A DNA stretch of 15,788 nucleotides from JBBRTJ01 sp038244535 (lineage in GTDB: Bacteria; Actinomycetota; Acidimicrobiia; Acidimicrobiales; Ilumatobacteraceae), in contig JBBRTJ010000083.1 in the NCBI GenBank assembly GCA_038244535.1, forward strand, positions 1-15,788, in the 5' to 3' direction. Of the stretch, positions 5,812 to 13,651 are shown in pieces. Position numbers and translations under genes: made by a program. Positions within the stretch are counted from its first letter, which is position 1; the number at the start of each line of letters is the position of its first letter. The notes beneath the pieces were generated by a model. That model saw only the letters and a list, made by a program, of their open reading frames with translations. It did no database searches and was not told the DNA's origin.

Positions 5812-8007
5812 TCAGCGACCGGCGCCCACGAGCTCGCGCTCGTCGGGCCGGTCGGGGTCGCCCAGGGGCACCGAGGTGCCCTCGACGTTGAGGCGGGGCA
5901 GGATCCGGTCGAGCCAACGAGGGATCCACCAGTTCTTGTCGCCGAGCAGCTCCATGGTGGCGGGTACGAGCAGGAGGCGCACGATCGTCGCGTCGATCAG
6001 CACTGCTACGGCCAGTCCGAGGCCGAACACCTTGATCTGCGGTTGGTCGCCGAGCACGAAGCTGCCAAAGACGAACACCATGATCGCGGCTGCGGCGGTG
6101 ATGACCCGGGCGGTGGCGGCGAGGCCGTCGGCCACCGCTAGGCCGTTGTCGCCGGTGCGGTGGTACTCCTCCTGCACCCTCGACAGCAGGAACACCTCGT
6201 AATCCATCGACAGGCCAAAGACGATGGCGAACAGCATCATCGGGACCCACGGCTCGATCGGACCGGCCTTGGCCACGCCGATGAGGCTGGCGCCCCAGCC
6301 GAACTGGAACACCGCCACGATCACCCCGTAGGCGGCGCCGATCGAGAGCAGGTTCATGATGACAGCCTTGAGCGGCACGAGCACCGAGCGGAACACGATC
6401 ATGAGCAGCAGGAACGACAGCAGCAGCACCCCACCGATGAAGATCGGCAGGCGGCTGCCGATGAAGGCGGCGAAGTCCTCGCCGGAAGCGGTGAAGCCCC
6501 CGATGAAGGCGGTGTCGCTCGTGCCCGCAGTGGCGGCGGGGACGACCTCGTTTCGCAACTGGTGCAGGAGCTGGGCTGTCTCGGCATCCTGGGGCGCCGA
6601 GGTCGGGTAGAGGCGGATCAGCGCTGCGTTGCCGTTGGGGCTGGCGACGGGGGGCGTGACGGCGGCCACGCCTGCGCTGGAACCGAGCGCGCTCGACAGC
6701 TTCTGGGCGGCGGCCATGTCGACCTTGGCGCCGTTCTGGCCCTCGACCGCGATGAAGAACGGACCATTGAAGCCGGGACCGAAGCCCTTCGACAGCAGGT
6801 CGTAGCCCCGCCGCGCGGTGTCAGAGGTGGGCAGGCTGCCCTCGTCGTTGAACGCGAGCCGCATCGACAGGACGGGCGCAGCCAGCAGCAGCAGGATCGT
6901 GAGACCGCTCAGTGCTGCGGGCCACGGGCGGTGCTGGATGGCCCTGCTCCACCGGTACCAGATCGTCTCGCGGTGGCGCCGGTTCTTCTTGTGGGGTAGG
7001 CCGAACTTGTCGATGTTGCGACCGACGAAGCCGAGCACGGCCGGCAGGAGGGTGACGGAGGCCAGCATGGTCATGAAGACGGTGAGCGAGGCGCCGGTGG
7101 CGAGGCCCCGGACGAACGACAGGCCCATCAGGAACATGCCGAGCAGCGAGATCACCACGGTGGTGCCGGCGAAGAGGACGGCCCGCCCGGCGGTGTTGAT
7201 CGAGACGACGACTGCTTGCTCGGGCTCCATGCCGGCCTCGAGGTTCTCGCGATACCGGGTGACGATGAACAGCGCGTAGTCGATGCCGACCCCGAGGCCG
7301 ATCATCGCTGCGAGCTGCGTCGTGAAGTCCGGCATGCCCATCACATGGCTCAGGATCGTGACGATCGCTATGCCCGAACCAATGCCGAACAACGCCGTGA
7401 GGATGGGCAGGCCCATGGCCAGCAGCGAGCCGAACGCGATGAGCAGGATGATCATCGCCGCGAGGAGTCCGAGCGCCTCGGACGCCGGCGGCTGGAACGG
7501 ATCTTGGAAGATGCCGCCGCCCAGCTCGACCGTGACGACGTCGCCGGCCTTGGACTGGGCCGCGGCGCGCAGGTCACGGATCTGATCGGTCAATGGGCCG
7601 ACGTCATTGCGGCCCTGGCTGAAGTTGACGGTGGCGTAGGCGATCGTGCCGTCGGCCGAGATCTGGCGCTCGCCGGCGGGCGTGTAGGGGCTGACCACCG
7701 TGATCGACTGGGGATCGACGGCCTTGATCTGGGTCAGGAGATCTGACACATCAGCTCGAACGGCGGGGTCGTTGATGCCGGCCTTGGCCTCCCACACGAT
7801 GCTTCCAGCCGCTCCACCCTGTGAGGGGAACTCGCGCTGGAGGAGCTGCTCGGCCTTCTTGGACTCCGAGTCGGGCGAGTTGAAGTCGGTGTGGAACGCG
7901 CTGCCGAGGCTCGAGGCAACGACGTTGACGCCGACCAGCAGGAGCACCCAGAACGCGAGCACGAACCAACGGCGGCGGTAGCAGAAGCGAGCGAGGCGCT
8001 CGAGCAT
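5812..8007 (-). CDS. MMPL family transporter (RND superfamily)
   Basis: A 731-aa polytopic membrane protein with the MmpL architecture. TM1 is at about 14-33, followed by a periplasmic domain (about 35-173) and TM2-6 (about 177-330). A cytoplasmic KKNRRHR stretch (340-346) precedes TM7, and a second periplasmic domain (about 384-515) precedes the last five helices (to about 685). The Asp-Tyr pairs expected in TM4 and TM10 are present: GIDYALFIVTRYRE (D243-Y244) and GLSMDYEVFLLSRVQEEY (D602-Y603). Known members use proton motive force to export lipids or heme-related compounds; substrate here is unknown. ATG 8007 is chosen because GAGGAG lies 10 nt upstream; an in-frame TTG at 8028 lacks support. 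There is no long C-terminal soluble domain as in MmpL3. Divergent from the thiolase gene. Confidence 0.94.
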   Translation of the reverse strand: MLERLARFCYRRRWFVLAFWVLLLVGVNVVASSLGSAFHTDFNSPDSESKKAEQLLQREFPSQGGAAGSIVWEAKAGINDPAVRADVSDLLTQIKAVDPQSITVVSPYTPAGERQISADGTIAYATVNFSQGRNDVGPLTDQIRDLRAAAQSKAGDVVTVELGGGIFQDPFQPPASEALGLLAAMIILLIAFGSLLAMGLPILTALFGIGSGIAIVTILSHVMGMPDFTTQLAAMIGLGVGIDYALFIVTRYRENLEAGMEPEQAVVVSINTAGRAVLFAGTTVVISLLGMFLMGLSFVRGLATGASLTVFMTMLASVTLLPAVLGFVGRNIDKFGLPHKKNRRHRETIWYRWSRAIQHRPWPAALSGLTILLLLAAPVLSMRLAFNDEGSLPTSDTARRGYDLLSKGFGPGFNGPFFIAVEGQNGAKVDMAAAQKLSSALGSSAGVAAVTPPVASPNGNAALIRLYPTSAPQDAETAQLLHQLRNEVVPAATAGTSDTAFIGGFTASGEDFAAFIGSRLPIFIGGVLLLSFLLLMIVFRSVLVPLKAVIMNLLSIGAAYGVIVAVFQFGWGASLIGVAKAGPIEPWVPMMLFAIVFGLSMDYEVFLLSRVQEEYHRTGDNGLAVADGLAATARVITAAAAIMVFVFGSFVLGDQPQIKVFGLGLAVAVLIDATIVRLLLVPATMELLGDKNWWIPRWLDRILPRLNVEGTSVPLGDPDRPDERELVGAGR

Positions 8008-8095
8008 GTGGGGGGTACTCCTCGACAAAGGGCGATCCGTCGACGGAAGGCTAACGAAGGTGCTGGTTGCCTGGTGATGAACATTTCGGTGGAGC

Positions 8096-8113
8096 TCGTG
8101 CCATCGGTCACGA
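8096..8113. promoter_or_regulatory. Inverted repeat in the MmpL/thiolase divergent gap
   Basis: TCGTG (8096-8100) and CACGA (8109-8113) are perfect inverted arms separated by 8 bp, the spacing of a dimeric regulator site. It lies between the two genes, 89 bp before the MmpL start and 86 bp before the thiolase start. Short arms make chance plausible. Confidence 0.25.
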
Positions 8114-8160
8114 CGCCATGGTCCCCGCTGGTCACGGAGCCCGGCGGGCCACCCCCCTTG

Positions 8161-8196
8161 TAGGGTGCCGCCCGTTCTGTGATCCCGAAGGGGGAG
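8161..8196 (+). promoter_or_regulatory. Putative -10 box and ribosome binding site of the thiolase
   Basis: TAGGGT (8161-8166) fits TAnnnT and would start a roughly 26-nt leader. GAAGGGGGAG (8187-8196) is a strong Shine-Dalgarno sequence 2 nt from the ATG at 8199, with the AAGGGG core at a normal distance. It decides the start codon. Confidence 0.45.
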
Positions 8197-8198
8197 CC

Positions 8199-9404
8199 AT
8201 GCCCGAGGCCGTCATCGTCGCCACTGCCCGCAGCCCGATCGGTCGGGCCAACAAAGGTTCGCTGGTCGACATCCGCCCCGATGACCTGAGCGCCCAGATC
8301 GTGCGAGCGCTGCTGGCCAAGGTGCCCGAGCTCGATCCCAACACCATCGACGACCTCATGATGGGATGCGGCCAGCCCGCAGGCGAGCAGGGCTTCAACA
8401 TCGCCCGCGTCGTCGCGGTCATGGCGGGGCTCGAGACCGTAGGAGGCGTCACCGTCAACCGCTACTGCTCCTCGTCGTTGCAGACGATCCGCATGGCCGC
8501 CCACGCCATCAAAGCCGGCGAGGGCCATGCCTTCATCTCGGCCGGCGTCGAGTGCGTCAGCCGCTACCAGTACGGCGCATCCGACACCGCTGGTCCCAAC
8601 CCGCTGTTCGCCGACGCGATCGCTCGTTCGAAGGAGCGTGCCGGCGGCGGAGCGCCCACGTGGACCCCGCAACCGGGGCTGCCCGACATCTACATCGCGA
8701 TGGGGCAGACGGCCGAGAACGTGGTCCAGGCCGAGGGCGTGTCGCGCGAGGAGATGGATGAGTTCGGTGCCCGCAGCCAGCAGCTGGCGTGCGAGTTCGT
8801 CGAGCGTGGGTTCTTCGAGCGCGAGATCACGCCGGTCACGTTGCCCGACGGCACGGTCGTGTCGACCGACGACGGTCCCCGCCCGGGCACCACGGTCGAG
8901 GGGCTGGCCAAGCTCAAGCCGGTGTTCCGCCCCGACGGCACGATCACCGCGGGTAACGCCTGCCCGCTCAACGATGGCGCCGCCGCCGTGGTCGTCATGT
9001 CCGATACCCGCGCCCGCGAGCTGGGCCTCACGCCGCTGGCTCGCATCGTGTCGTCGTCGGTGTCGGGTCTCAACCCTGAGATCATGGGCCTCGGACCCAT
9101 CGAAGCCTGCCGCAAGGCGCTGGCGCTGGCGGGCATGACCATGGCCGACATCGATCTCGTCGAGATCAACGAGGCCTTCGCCGCCCAGGTCATCCCTTCG
9201 GCCAGGCAGCTCGGGATCCCGATGGACAAGCTCAACGTGCACGGTGGCGCCATCGCCCTCGGCCACCCCTTCGGCATGACCGGAGCGCGCATCATGACCA
9301 CGCTGCTCAACGGGCTCGAGCACGAGGGCAAGACCATCGGCATGGAGTCGATGTGCGTCGGGGGCGGTCAGGGCATGGCGATGATCGTGGAGCGCCTCTC
9401 CTGA
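8199..9404 (+). CDS. fadA: Acetyl-CoA acyltransferase (thiolase, FadA type)
   Basis: A 401-aa thiolase, the usual family length. Catalytic residues are complete: nucleophile C90 in NRYCSSSL, NEAFAAQ (324-330), H356 in GGAIALGHPFGMTGAR, and the second active-site cysteine C386 in MCVGGGQG. It would cleave 3-ketoacyl-CoA with CoA to acetyl-CoA (or propionyl-CoA from branched substrates) in the last step of beta-oxidation. The degradative FadA group is favoured over biosynthetic acetoacetyl-CoA thiolase, but sequence reading alone does not settle this. The usual AGN-[AS]-S-x-[IV]-NDGAAA stretch reads AGNACPLNDGAAA (251-263). The start has a strong Shine-Dalgarno. The stop lies inside the reading frame of the following RDD gene, implying co-transcription. 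No hydratase or dehydrogenase partner is adjacent. Confidence 0.95.
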   Translation: MPEAVIVATARSPIGRANKGSLVDIRPDDLSAQIVRALLAKVPELDPNTIDDLMMGCGQPAGEQGFNIARVVAVMAGLETVGGVTVNRYCSSSLQTIRMAAHAIKAGEGHAFISAGVECVSRYQYGASDTAGPNPLFADAIARSKERAGGGAPTWTPQPGLPDIYIAMGQTAENVVQAEGVSREEMDEFGARSQQLACEFVERGFFEREITPVTLPDGTVVSTDDGPRPGTTVEGLAKLKPVFRPDGTITAGNACPLNDGAAAVVVMSDTRARELGLTPLARIVSSSVSGLNPEIMGLGPIEACRKALALAGMTMADIDLVEINEAFAAQVIPSARQLGIPMDKLNVHGGAIALGHPFGMTGARIMTTLLNGLEHEGKTIGMESMCVGGGQGMAMIVERLS

Positions 9405-9853
9405 TCGACGGGCCGGGAGCGGCCCCCGGTGACCCGGTCGAGCTGGTCCTCGCGCCCTGGGGGCGGCGGGCGCGCGGTGCTCTCGTCGACTGGGTCGCGC
9501 CATGGCTGGTCGCCTTCGCATGCCGCCAGTGGGGCAGCGGTGTCGTGGTCGTGGTCGGAGGCCAGGTGGCGGCGGTGGTCTGGACCGTCCTGATGGCGGC
9601 GATGACCGGGGCCGAGGGCCAGTCGCTGGGCAAGCGGCTCGCGCTGGTGAAGGTGCTGGGCGAGGACAGCGCCGAACCGATTGGCGTTCGTCGAGGCCTG
9701 CTGCGCTGGCTCGCCCACCTCGCCGACTTCGCGTCGTGCTTCGTCGGATGGCTGCTGCCCCTCGGCGATCCGAAGCGTCAGACCCTGGCGGACAAGATCA
9801 TGCGCACGATCGCCGTCGACCTCAGCGAGCGCAGACCGCCGCCAGGCTGCTGA
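9353..9853 (+). CDS. RDD family membrane protein
   Basis: Up to 166 aa. The RDD domain spans about 37-156: RRARGALVDW (38-47), a first hydrophobic segment (about 43-58), a second (63-84), the GQSLGKRLALVKVL motif (89-102), a conserved arginine and aspartate around RWLAHLADF (118-126), a third hydrophobic segment (124-138), and QTLADKIMRTIAV (143-155). The function of RDD proteins is mostly unknown; some have been linked to ion transport. The start is uncertain. GTG 9353 is the only standard in-frame start before the domain and overlaps the thiolase by 52 nt. A CTG at 9401 overlapping the thiolase TGA is the other option and would remove 16 poorly ordered residues. The 3' end overlaps the convergent beta-lactamase-like gene by 32 bp. 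Confidence 0.8.
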   Translation: MRRGRSGHGDDRGAPLLIDGPGAAPGDPVELVLAPWGRRARGALVDWVAPWLVAFACRQWGSGVVVVVGGQVAAVVWTVLMAAMTGAEGQSLGKRLALVKVLGEDSAEPIGVRRGLLRWLAHLADFASCFVGWLLPLGDPKRQTLADKIMRTIAVDLSERRPPPGC

Positions 9854-10937
9854 TGGCCGTGCCCCGCCGGGGCTCGCGCACCACGTTCAGGTCGATGCCG
9901 TTGGTGCAGTAGCCGAGCGAGAGCCCGCTGGCGGGATCGGCCCACGCGAGCTGACCCCCGGCCCCGTTGTGCCCGAACGCCTTGGCCGACACCGTGCGGC
10001 CGAAGCCGCGGATGTGGGAGAAGCCGTCGCCGCCCGCCAGGACCACCCCGAGCGAGCGGTTGGCCGGGATCCCGGTGTTGCGCTCGGGCACCCGGCTGCG
10101 CACGGTGCTGGTGGCGTCGTGCAGCACCTCGGGCTTCCACACTGCTCCGTCGTCATGCAGGAGGCCCTGGTAGTAGAGGGCGAGGTCTCGCGCCCGCATC
10201 ACGCCGCCGCCGCCGGGGATGCCGACGGCACGCGCCGCGGGATCGTTGAACGCCAGCAAGGCCCCGGGGGTGACCTCGGTGACCGGGAGCGACTCGACGC
10301 CGAAGGCCTGCTTGATCTCGGCCGGGGTGGCGAGGTCGCCAACGGTCACCAGCGTGGCGATGCCGTCCTGCGGCGGCCCCTCGGCAATGCCGAGCACCCG
10401 GGGGAGGCCGAGCGGTCCGGTCACGCGCGCCTCGACCACGTCGGGGCACGACGAGCCGGTCACCGCCTCGATGACTGCTCCGAGGACCCAGTGGGCCGAG
10501 GTGGCGTGGTACTCGTAGCTCGTGCCCGGCTCCCAGTTGAGGCGCCAACGGGCAAAGGTGGCCAGGCGACTCTCCCGGCTGCCCCACTGCGCGGGGCCCA
10601 TCGGGGCGTGGGGGAAGCCCGAGGTGTGCAGCATCACCTGCTCGACGGTGATGGCGTCCTTGTCGTTGGTGCCGAACTCAGGCACGTAGGCGGTGACCGG
10701 CAGGCTGACGTCGACCAGCCCGTCGCCGATCAGCGCCCACACCGCTCCGGCCACGAACGCCTTGGTGCACGAGAACACCGAGTAGCGGGTGTCGACGGTG
10801 GCGTCGCCGAAGGCCTCGTAGGCGACCAGTTCGCCCTCGTAGGCCAGGGCGACCTGGGCGGAGGGAAGCAAGCCCCGGTCGACCTCGCGCCGGGCGCGGG
10901 CGACCAGGGCTGCCACCTTGGTGTCGTCAATGGGCAT
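9822..10937 (-). CDS. Serine beta-lactamase / family VIII esterase-like protein (PF00144)
   Basis: A 371-aa protein of the class C beta-lactamase, D,D-peptidase and carboxylesterase fold. The nucleophile motif SxxK is S56-C-T-K59 after TRYSVF. The third motif is HNG (323-325) in AFGHNGAGGQLAW, and HTSGFPH (104-110) and WEPGTSYEYH (135-144) are typical. The second motif, usually YxN, reads Y143-H-A, which argues for an esterase or peptidase rather than a true beta-lactamase. No signal peptide is visible, so a cytoplasmic esterase is likely. The ATG at 10937 has AGGAG about 7 nt upstream; the frame stays open much further upstream but that stretch is low-quality and overlaps the divergent MFS gene. 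Its last 32 bp overlap the RDD gene. Confidence 0.88.
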   Translation of the reverse strand: MPIDDTKVAALVARARREVDRGLLPSAQVALAYEGELVAYEAFGDATVDTRYSVFSCTKAFVAGAVWALIGDGLVDVSLPVTAYVPEFGTNDKDAITVEQVMLHTSGFPHAPMGPAQWGSRESRLATFARWRLNWEPGTSYEYHATSAHWVLGAVIEAVTGSSCPDVVEARVTGPLGLPRVLGIAEGPPQDGIATLVTVGDLATPAEIKQAFGVESLPVTEVTPGALLAFNDPAARAVGIPGGGGVMRARDLALYYQGLLHDDGAVWKPEVLHDATSTVRSRVPERNTGIPANRSLGVVLAGGDGFSHIRGFGRTVSAKAFGHNGAGGQLAWADPASGLSLGYCTNGIDLNVVREPRRGTAISSLAAVCAR

Positions 10938-11028
10938 GAGGTGCTCCTGCGTGGTGGTCGTGGTCGTGCAGGGTGTCGTGCGCGCGATCGCCCCCGCTTC
11001 GACCCTAGCCAAGGGCATCGCTGGCATC

Positions 11029-12273
11029 ATGGGAGCCGTGCTCGCCGCGACCGCCCCGATTGGCGCGCCCCGAACCCGGTTGGTGACCACGCCGTTCGTG
11101 GTCGTCAGTGCGGCGACGTTCTTCTTCTTCCTCGCCGTGGGCATCGTGCTGCCCACGCTGCCGCGCTTCGTGCACGACGGTCTCGGTGGCAACGACGTCG
11201 ACGTGGGCATCGCCATCGCCGCCTACAGCATCGGGGCCATCCTCGTGCGCCCCCTGCTGACCTGGACAGCCGGCCGTTTCGGGCTGCGCCACACCATGGT
11301 CGCCGGCGCGGCGCTCGGCGTCGTCGGCTACGGGCTTCACGTTCTGGTCGGATCGCTCGTTCCGCTGGTCGCCGTTCGAGTGCTCATCGGGATCGCCGAG
11401 GCGTTTCAATTCGTGGGCGCCGCCACGATCATCAACAACCTCAGCCCACCCGAGCGGCGCGCCGAAGCCGCGAGCTACTTCTCGGTGTCGGTGTTCCTCG
11501 CCCTGGGCATGGGGCCGGTGCTGGGCGAGGCCCTGGGGCGCAACGGGCAGTTCACGACGGCGTTCCTGTGCGCGTCCTTGGCGGCTGCCGCCAGTGGGTT
11601 CATCGCGTGGTGGGCACCGCGTGACCACCCGGGCGTACCCGGCGTCAGCGCCGAGCCTGCGGATGTGATCTCCGGCTGGCACCGCATCCTTCATCCCGCG
11701 GCACTGGCGACCGGTGCGGTCCTCGCCTTCGCCATGGCCGGCTACACGGCGTGGACGGCGTTCCTGCCGCTGCGGGCCGACGAGCTGAGCATGAACGGGG
11801 CGGGCGGGCTCTTCGCCATCTACAGCGTGCTGGTGCTGGTGCTGCGGTTGGGTGGGGCCAGGGTGCCCGAGCGGGTGGGGCTCGGCCGCAGCGCAGCCGC
11901 CGCACTGGTGGGCATCGGCGGGGGCCTCGTGATTATGGCGGTGTGGGGCGCTCCGCTGGGGCTCCTCGTCGGCACGATCGTGCTCGCGTTCGGCATCTCG
12001 CTGCTCTACCCATCGCTGATGGCGTTGACCGTGAACGGCGCGCCCGAGGGCCAGCGGGCGGCGGTCGTGTCGACGTTCACCGTGTTCTTCGAGGTCGGCG
12101 GGGCCATCGGTGGTGTGGCGCTCGGTGGTGTCGCCGCGGCGACGTCGTACCAGGGGTCGTTCCTCGTCGGTGGGGTGCTGGCCCTCGCTGGGCTTCCGCT
12201 GCTGTGGTTCGTCGTGGTGCAGCCACGGCGGCTGGCGCTCGCCGGCGACGCTCAGTCGGCCGCGGCGACCTGA
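11029..12273 (+). CDS. Major facilitator superfamily (MFS_1) transporter
   Basis: About 414 aa with roughly twelve hydrophobic segments. The N-terminal half shows FFFFLAVGIVLPTLPRF (31-47), the loop 2-3 motif AGRFGLRHTM (81-90), and RVLIGIAEAFQFVGAATIINNLSPPERRAEA (117-147), the pattern of drug/sugar efflux MFS proteins. It would act in the cytoplasmic membrane as a proton-coupled exporter; substrate unknown. Start choice: ATG 11029 is used, but GTG 11038, three codons later, has an extended -10-like TGgCATCAT (11022-11030) 7 nt upstream and may be a leaderless start. Divergent from the beta-lactamase-like gene (91-bp gap). Its stop overlaps the convergent EntS-like MFS gene by 22 bp. Confidence 0.9.
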   Translation: MGAVLAATAPIGAPRTRLVTTPFVVVSAATFFFFLAVGIVLPTLPRFVHDGLGGNDVDVGIAIAAYSIGAILVRPLLTWTAGRFGLRHTMVAGAALGVVGYGLHVLVGSLVPLVAVRVLIGIAEAFQFVGAATIINNLSPPERRAEAASYFSVSVFLALGMGPVLGEALGRNGQFTTAFLCASLAAAASGFIAWWAPRDHPGVPGVSAEPADVISGWHRILHPAALATGAVLAFAMAGYTAWTAFLPLRADELSMNGAGGLFAIYSVLVLVLRLGGARVPERVGLGRSAAAALVGIGGGLVIMAVWGAPLGLLVGTIVLAFGISLLYPSLMALTVNGAPEGQRAAVVSTFTVFFEVGGAIGGVALGGVAAATSYQGSFLVGGVLALAGLPLLWFVVVQPRRLALAGDAQSAAAT

Positions 12274-13583
12274 CGGCTGTCCTCGACGGCCGCCAGGAGC
12301 TCGGCCTCCGGCGGCGTCGGGGCGGTGCCCGAGGTGAACCCGACGGCCGGGTCGCGCCGCAGCGCCAGCCAGCCGAGCCCGGAGGCGACGAGGCAGGACG
12401 CGCCCCCGCTGGCCAAGCCCCAGCGAGGTCCGGCGTGCTCGCCGATCCAGCCGATGGTCGGCCCGCCGACCGGTGTCGTGCCGAGGAAGGCCACGGTCCA
12501 CAGCGCCATGACCCGCCCTCGGAACACCGGCTGCGTGCCGAGCTGCACCGTCGTGTTGGCCCGGGCCAAGAACGTGATCGACGCGGCGCCCACGAGGACG
12601 AGGGCCAAGACTGCGGTGATCAGCGTCGGGGCGACGGCCACGACCAGGATCAGCACGCCGAACCATGCGGCCTGGCGGACGAGCACGGCGACGCCATGGC
12701 GGTTGCGGCTTGCGGTGGCGAGGCCGCCGATGACGGCGCCGAGCCCCATGGCGCCGGTCATCACACCGTACGTCGATGCCGAACCGCCAAAGGTGTATCG
12801 GGCCATGATCGGCAGGATCACCTGGAACTCATAGGCCAGCGTTCCGATGAGGGCCATCATCAGCAGGCTGACCCGCAGCGGGGGCGTGCCCCACACGTAG
12901 CGGAGGCCCTCCACGAGCTGGCCCCGCTCGCGCGCCGACCGCGGCGCAGGATGGAGCTCGGCCACCCGCATGGTCAGCAGTGCCGCGACGACCGCGATGT
13001 AGGACGCCGCGTTGACCAGGAAGCACGGCCCCACGCCGACCCACGCGATCAGTCCGGCGGCGATGGCCGGCCCCACCACTCGTGCGGCGTTGATGTTCAC
13101 GCTGCCGAGGGTCACCGCGTTGGTCAGCTGGTCCGGCCCGACCATCTCGTTCACGAAGGTCTGACGAGCGGGGTTGTCGACGGTGGTGAGGATGCCGAGG
13201 CAGAAGGCCAGCGCGTAGACCATCCACAGCTGGACGACATCGGTGACGACGAGCAGGCCGAGCACCAGCGCCAGCACGCCGGAGGCGGTCTGTGTGAAGA
13301 GCACCACGTTGCGCTTGTCGAGACGGTCGACGACCACCCCACCGATGGGGCCGAGCAGCAGCACCGGGACGAACTGGAACGCCGTCACGAGCCCGACGGC
13401 GGTACCTGATCCGGTGAGCTCGAGCACCAGCCAGCCCTGCGCGATCGTCTGCATCCAGGTGCCGGCGAGCGAGATCGACTGGGCGCCGTACCACCGGCGG
13501 TAGTTGCGCGAGGCGTAGAGCGACGAGAACGTCTGGTGGGCATCGATCCTCGGTGGCCGGAGGCGTCGAGGACGAAGGGACAT
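12252..13583 (-). CDS. MFS transporter, EntS-like (MFS_3 / transmembrane secretion effector type)
   Basis: A 443-aa protein with about twelve membrane segments between residues 27 and 410. The N-terminal pattern FSSLYASRNYRRWYGAQSISLAGTWMQTIAQGWLVLELTGS, the loop motif DRLDKR (86-91), and DNPARQTFVNEMV (136-148) are hallmarks of the family containing the enterobactin exporter EntS. Efflux of a small molecule is expected; there is no siderophore gene nearby to name one. The ATG at 13583 is 8 nt downstream of a minus-strand TAGCCT (13597 to 13592) and has no good Shine-Dalgarno, suggesting a leaderless or short leader. It is divergent from the ABC-F gene. It is not a close paralogue of the neighbouring MFS_1 gene: the family motifs differ. 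Confidence 0.92.
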   Translation of the reverse strand: MSLRPRRLRPPRIDAHQTFSSLYASRNYRRWYGAQSISLAGTWMQTIAQGWLVLELTGSGTAVGLVTAFQFVPVLLLGPIGGVVVDRLDKRNVVLFTQTASGVLALVLGLLVVTDVVQLWMVYALAFCLGILTTVDNPARQTFVNEMVGPDQLTNAVTLGSVNINAARVVGPAIAAGLIAWVGVGPCFLVNAASYIAVVAALLTMRVAELHPAPRSARERGQLVEGLRYVWGTPPLRVSLLMMALIGTLAYEFQVILPIMARYTFGGSASTYGVMTGAMGLGAVIGGLATASRNRHGVAVLVRQAAWFGVLILVVAVAPTLITAVLALVLVGAASITFLARANTTVQLGTQPVFRGRVMALWTVAFLGTTPVGGPTIGWIGEHAGPRWGLASGGASCLVASGLGWLALRRDPAVGFTSGTAPTPPEAELLAAVEDSRQVAAAD

Positions 13584-13591
13584 CGGGGCGG

Positions 13592-13645
13592 AGGCTACCG
13601 AGGTCGGTGTCGGGCGTCGGTTCTGAGCGCTGGGGTTGCCATGAT
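13592..13645. promoter_or_regulatory. Putative divergent leaderless promoters (EntS-like MFS / ABC-F)
   Basis: The 68-bp gap contains a minus-strand -10, TAGCCT (13597 to 13592), 8 nt from the MFS ATG. On the plus strand, an extended -10, TGc-CATGAT (13637-13645), ends 6 nt before the GTG of the ABC-F gene. The latter fits the TGn-TATAAT pattern with two mismatches. Confidence 0.35.
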
Positions 13646-13651
13646 CATGGG

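Noticed and set aside
8008..8028. TTG start at 8028 for the MmpL gene
   Set aside because: The GAGGAG ribosome binding site lies inside this stretch and serves ATG 8007, where the family homology also begins.
7734..9521. 595-aa minus-strand open frame across the thiolase and MmpL start
   Set aside because: It overlaps two well-supported genes and consists of low-complexity Arg/His/Gly/Val sequence.
13641..13651. ATG start (13641 or 13647) for the ABC-F gene
   Set aside because: Both are out of frame with the Walker A and all other motifs; GTG 13652 is in frame.
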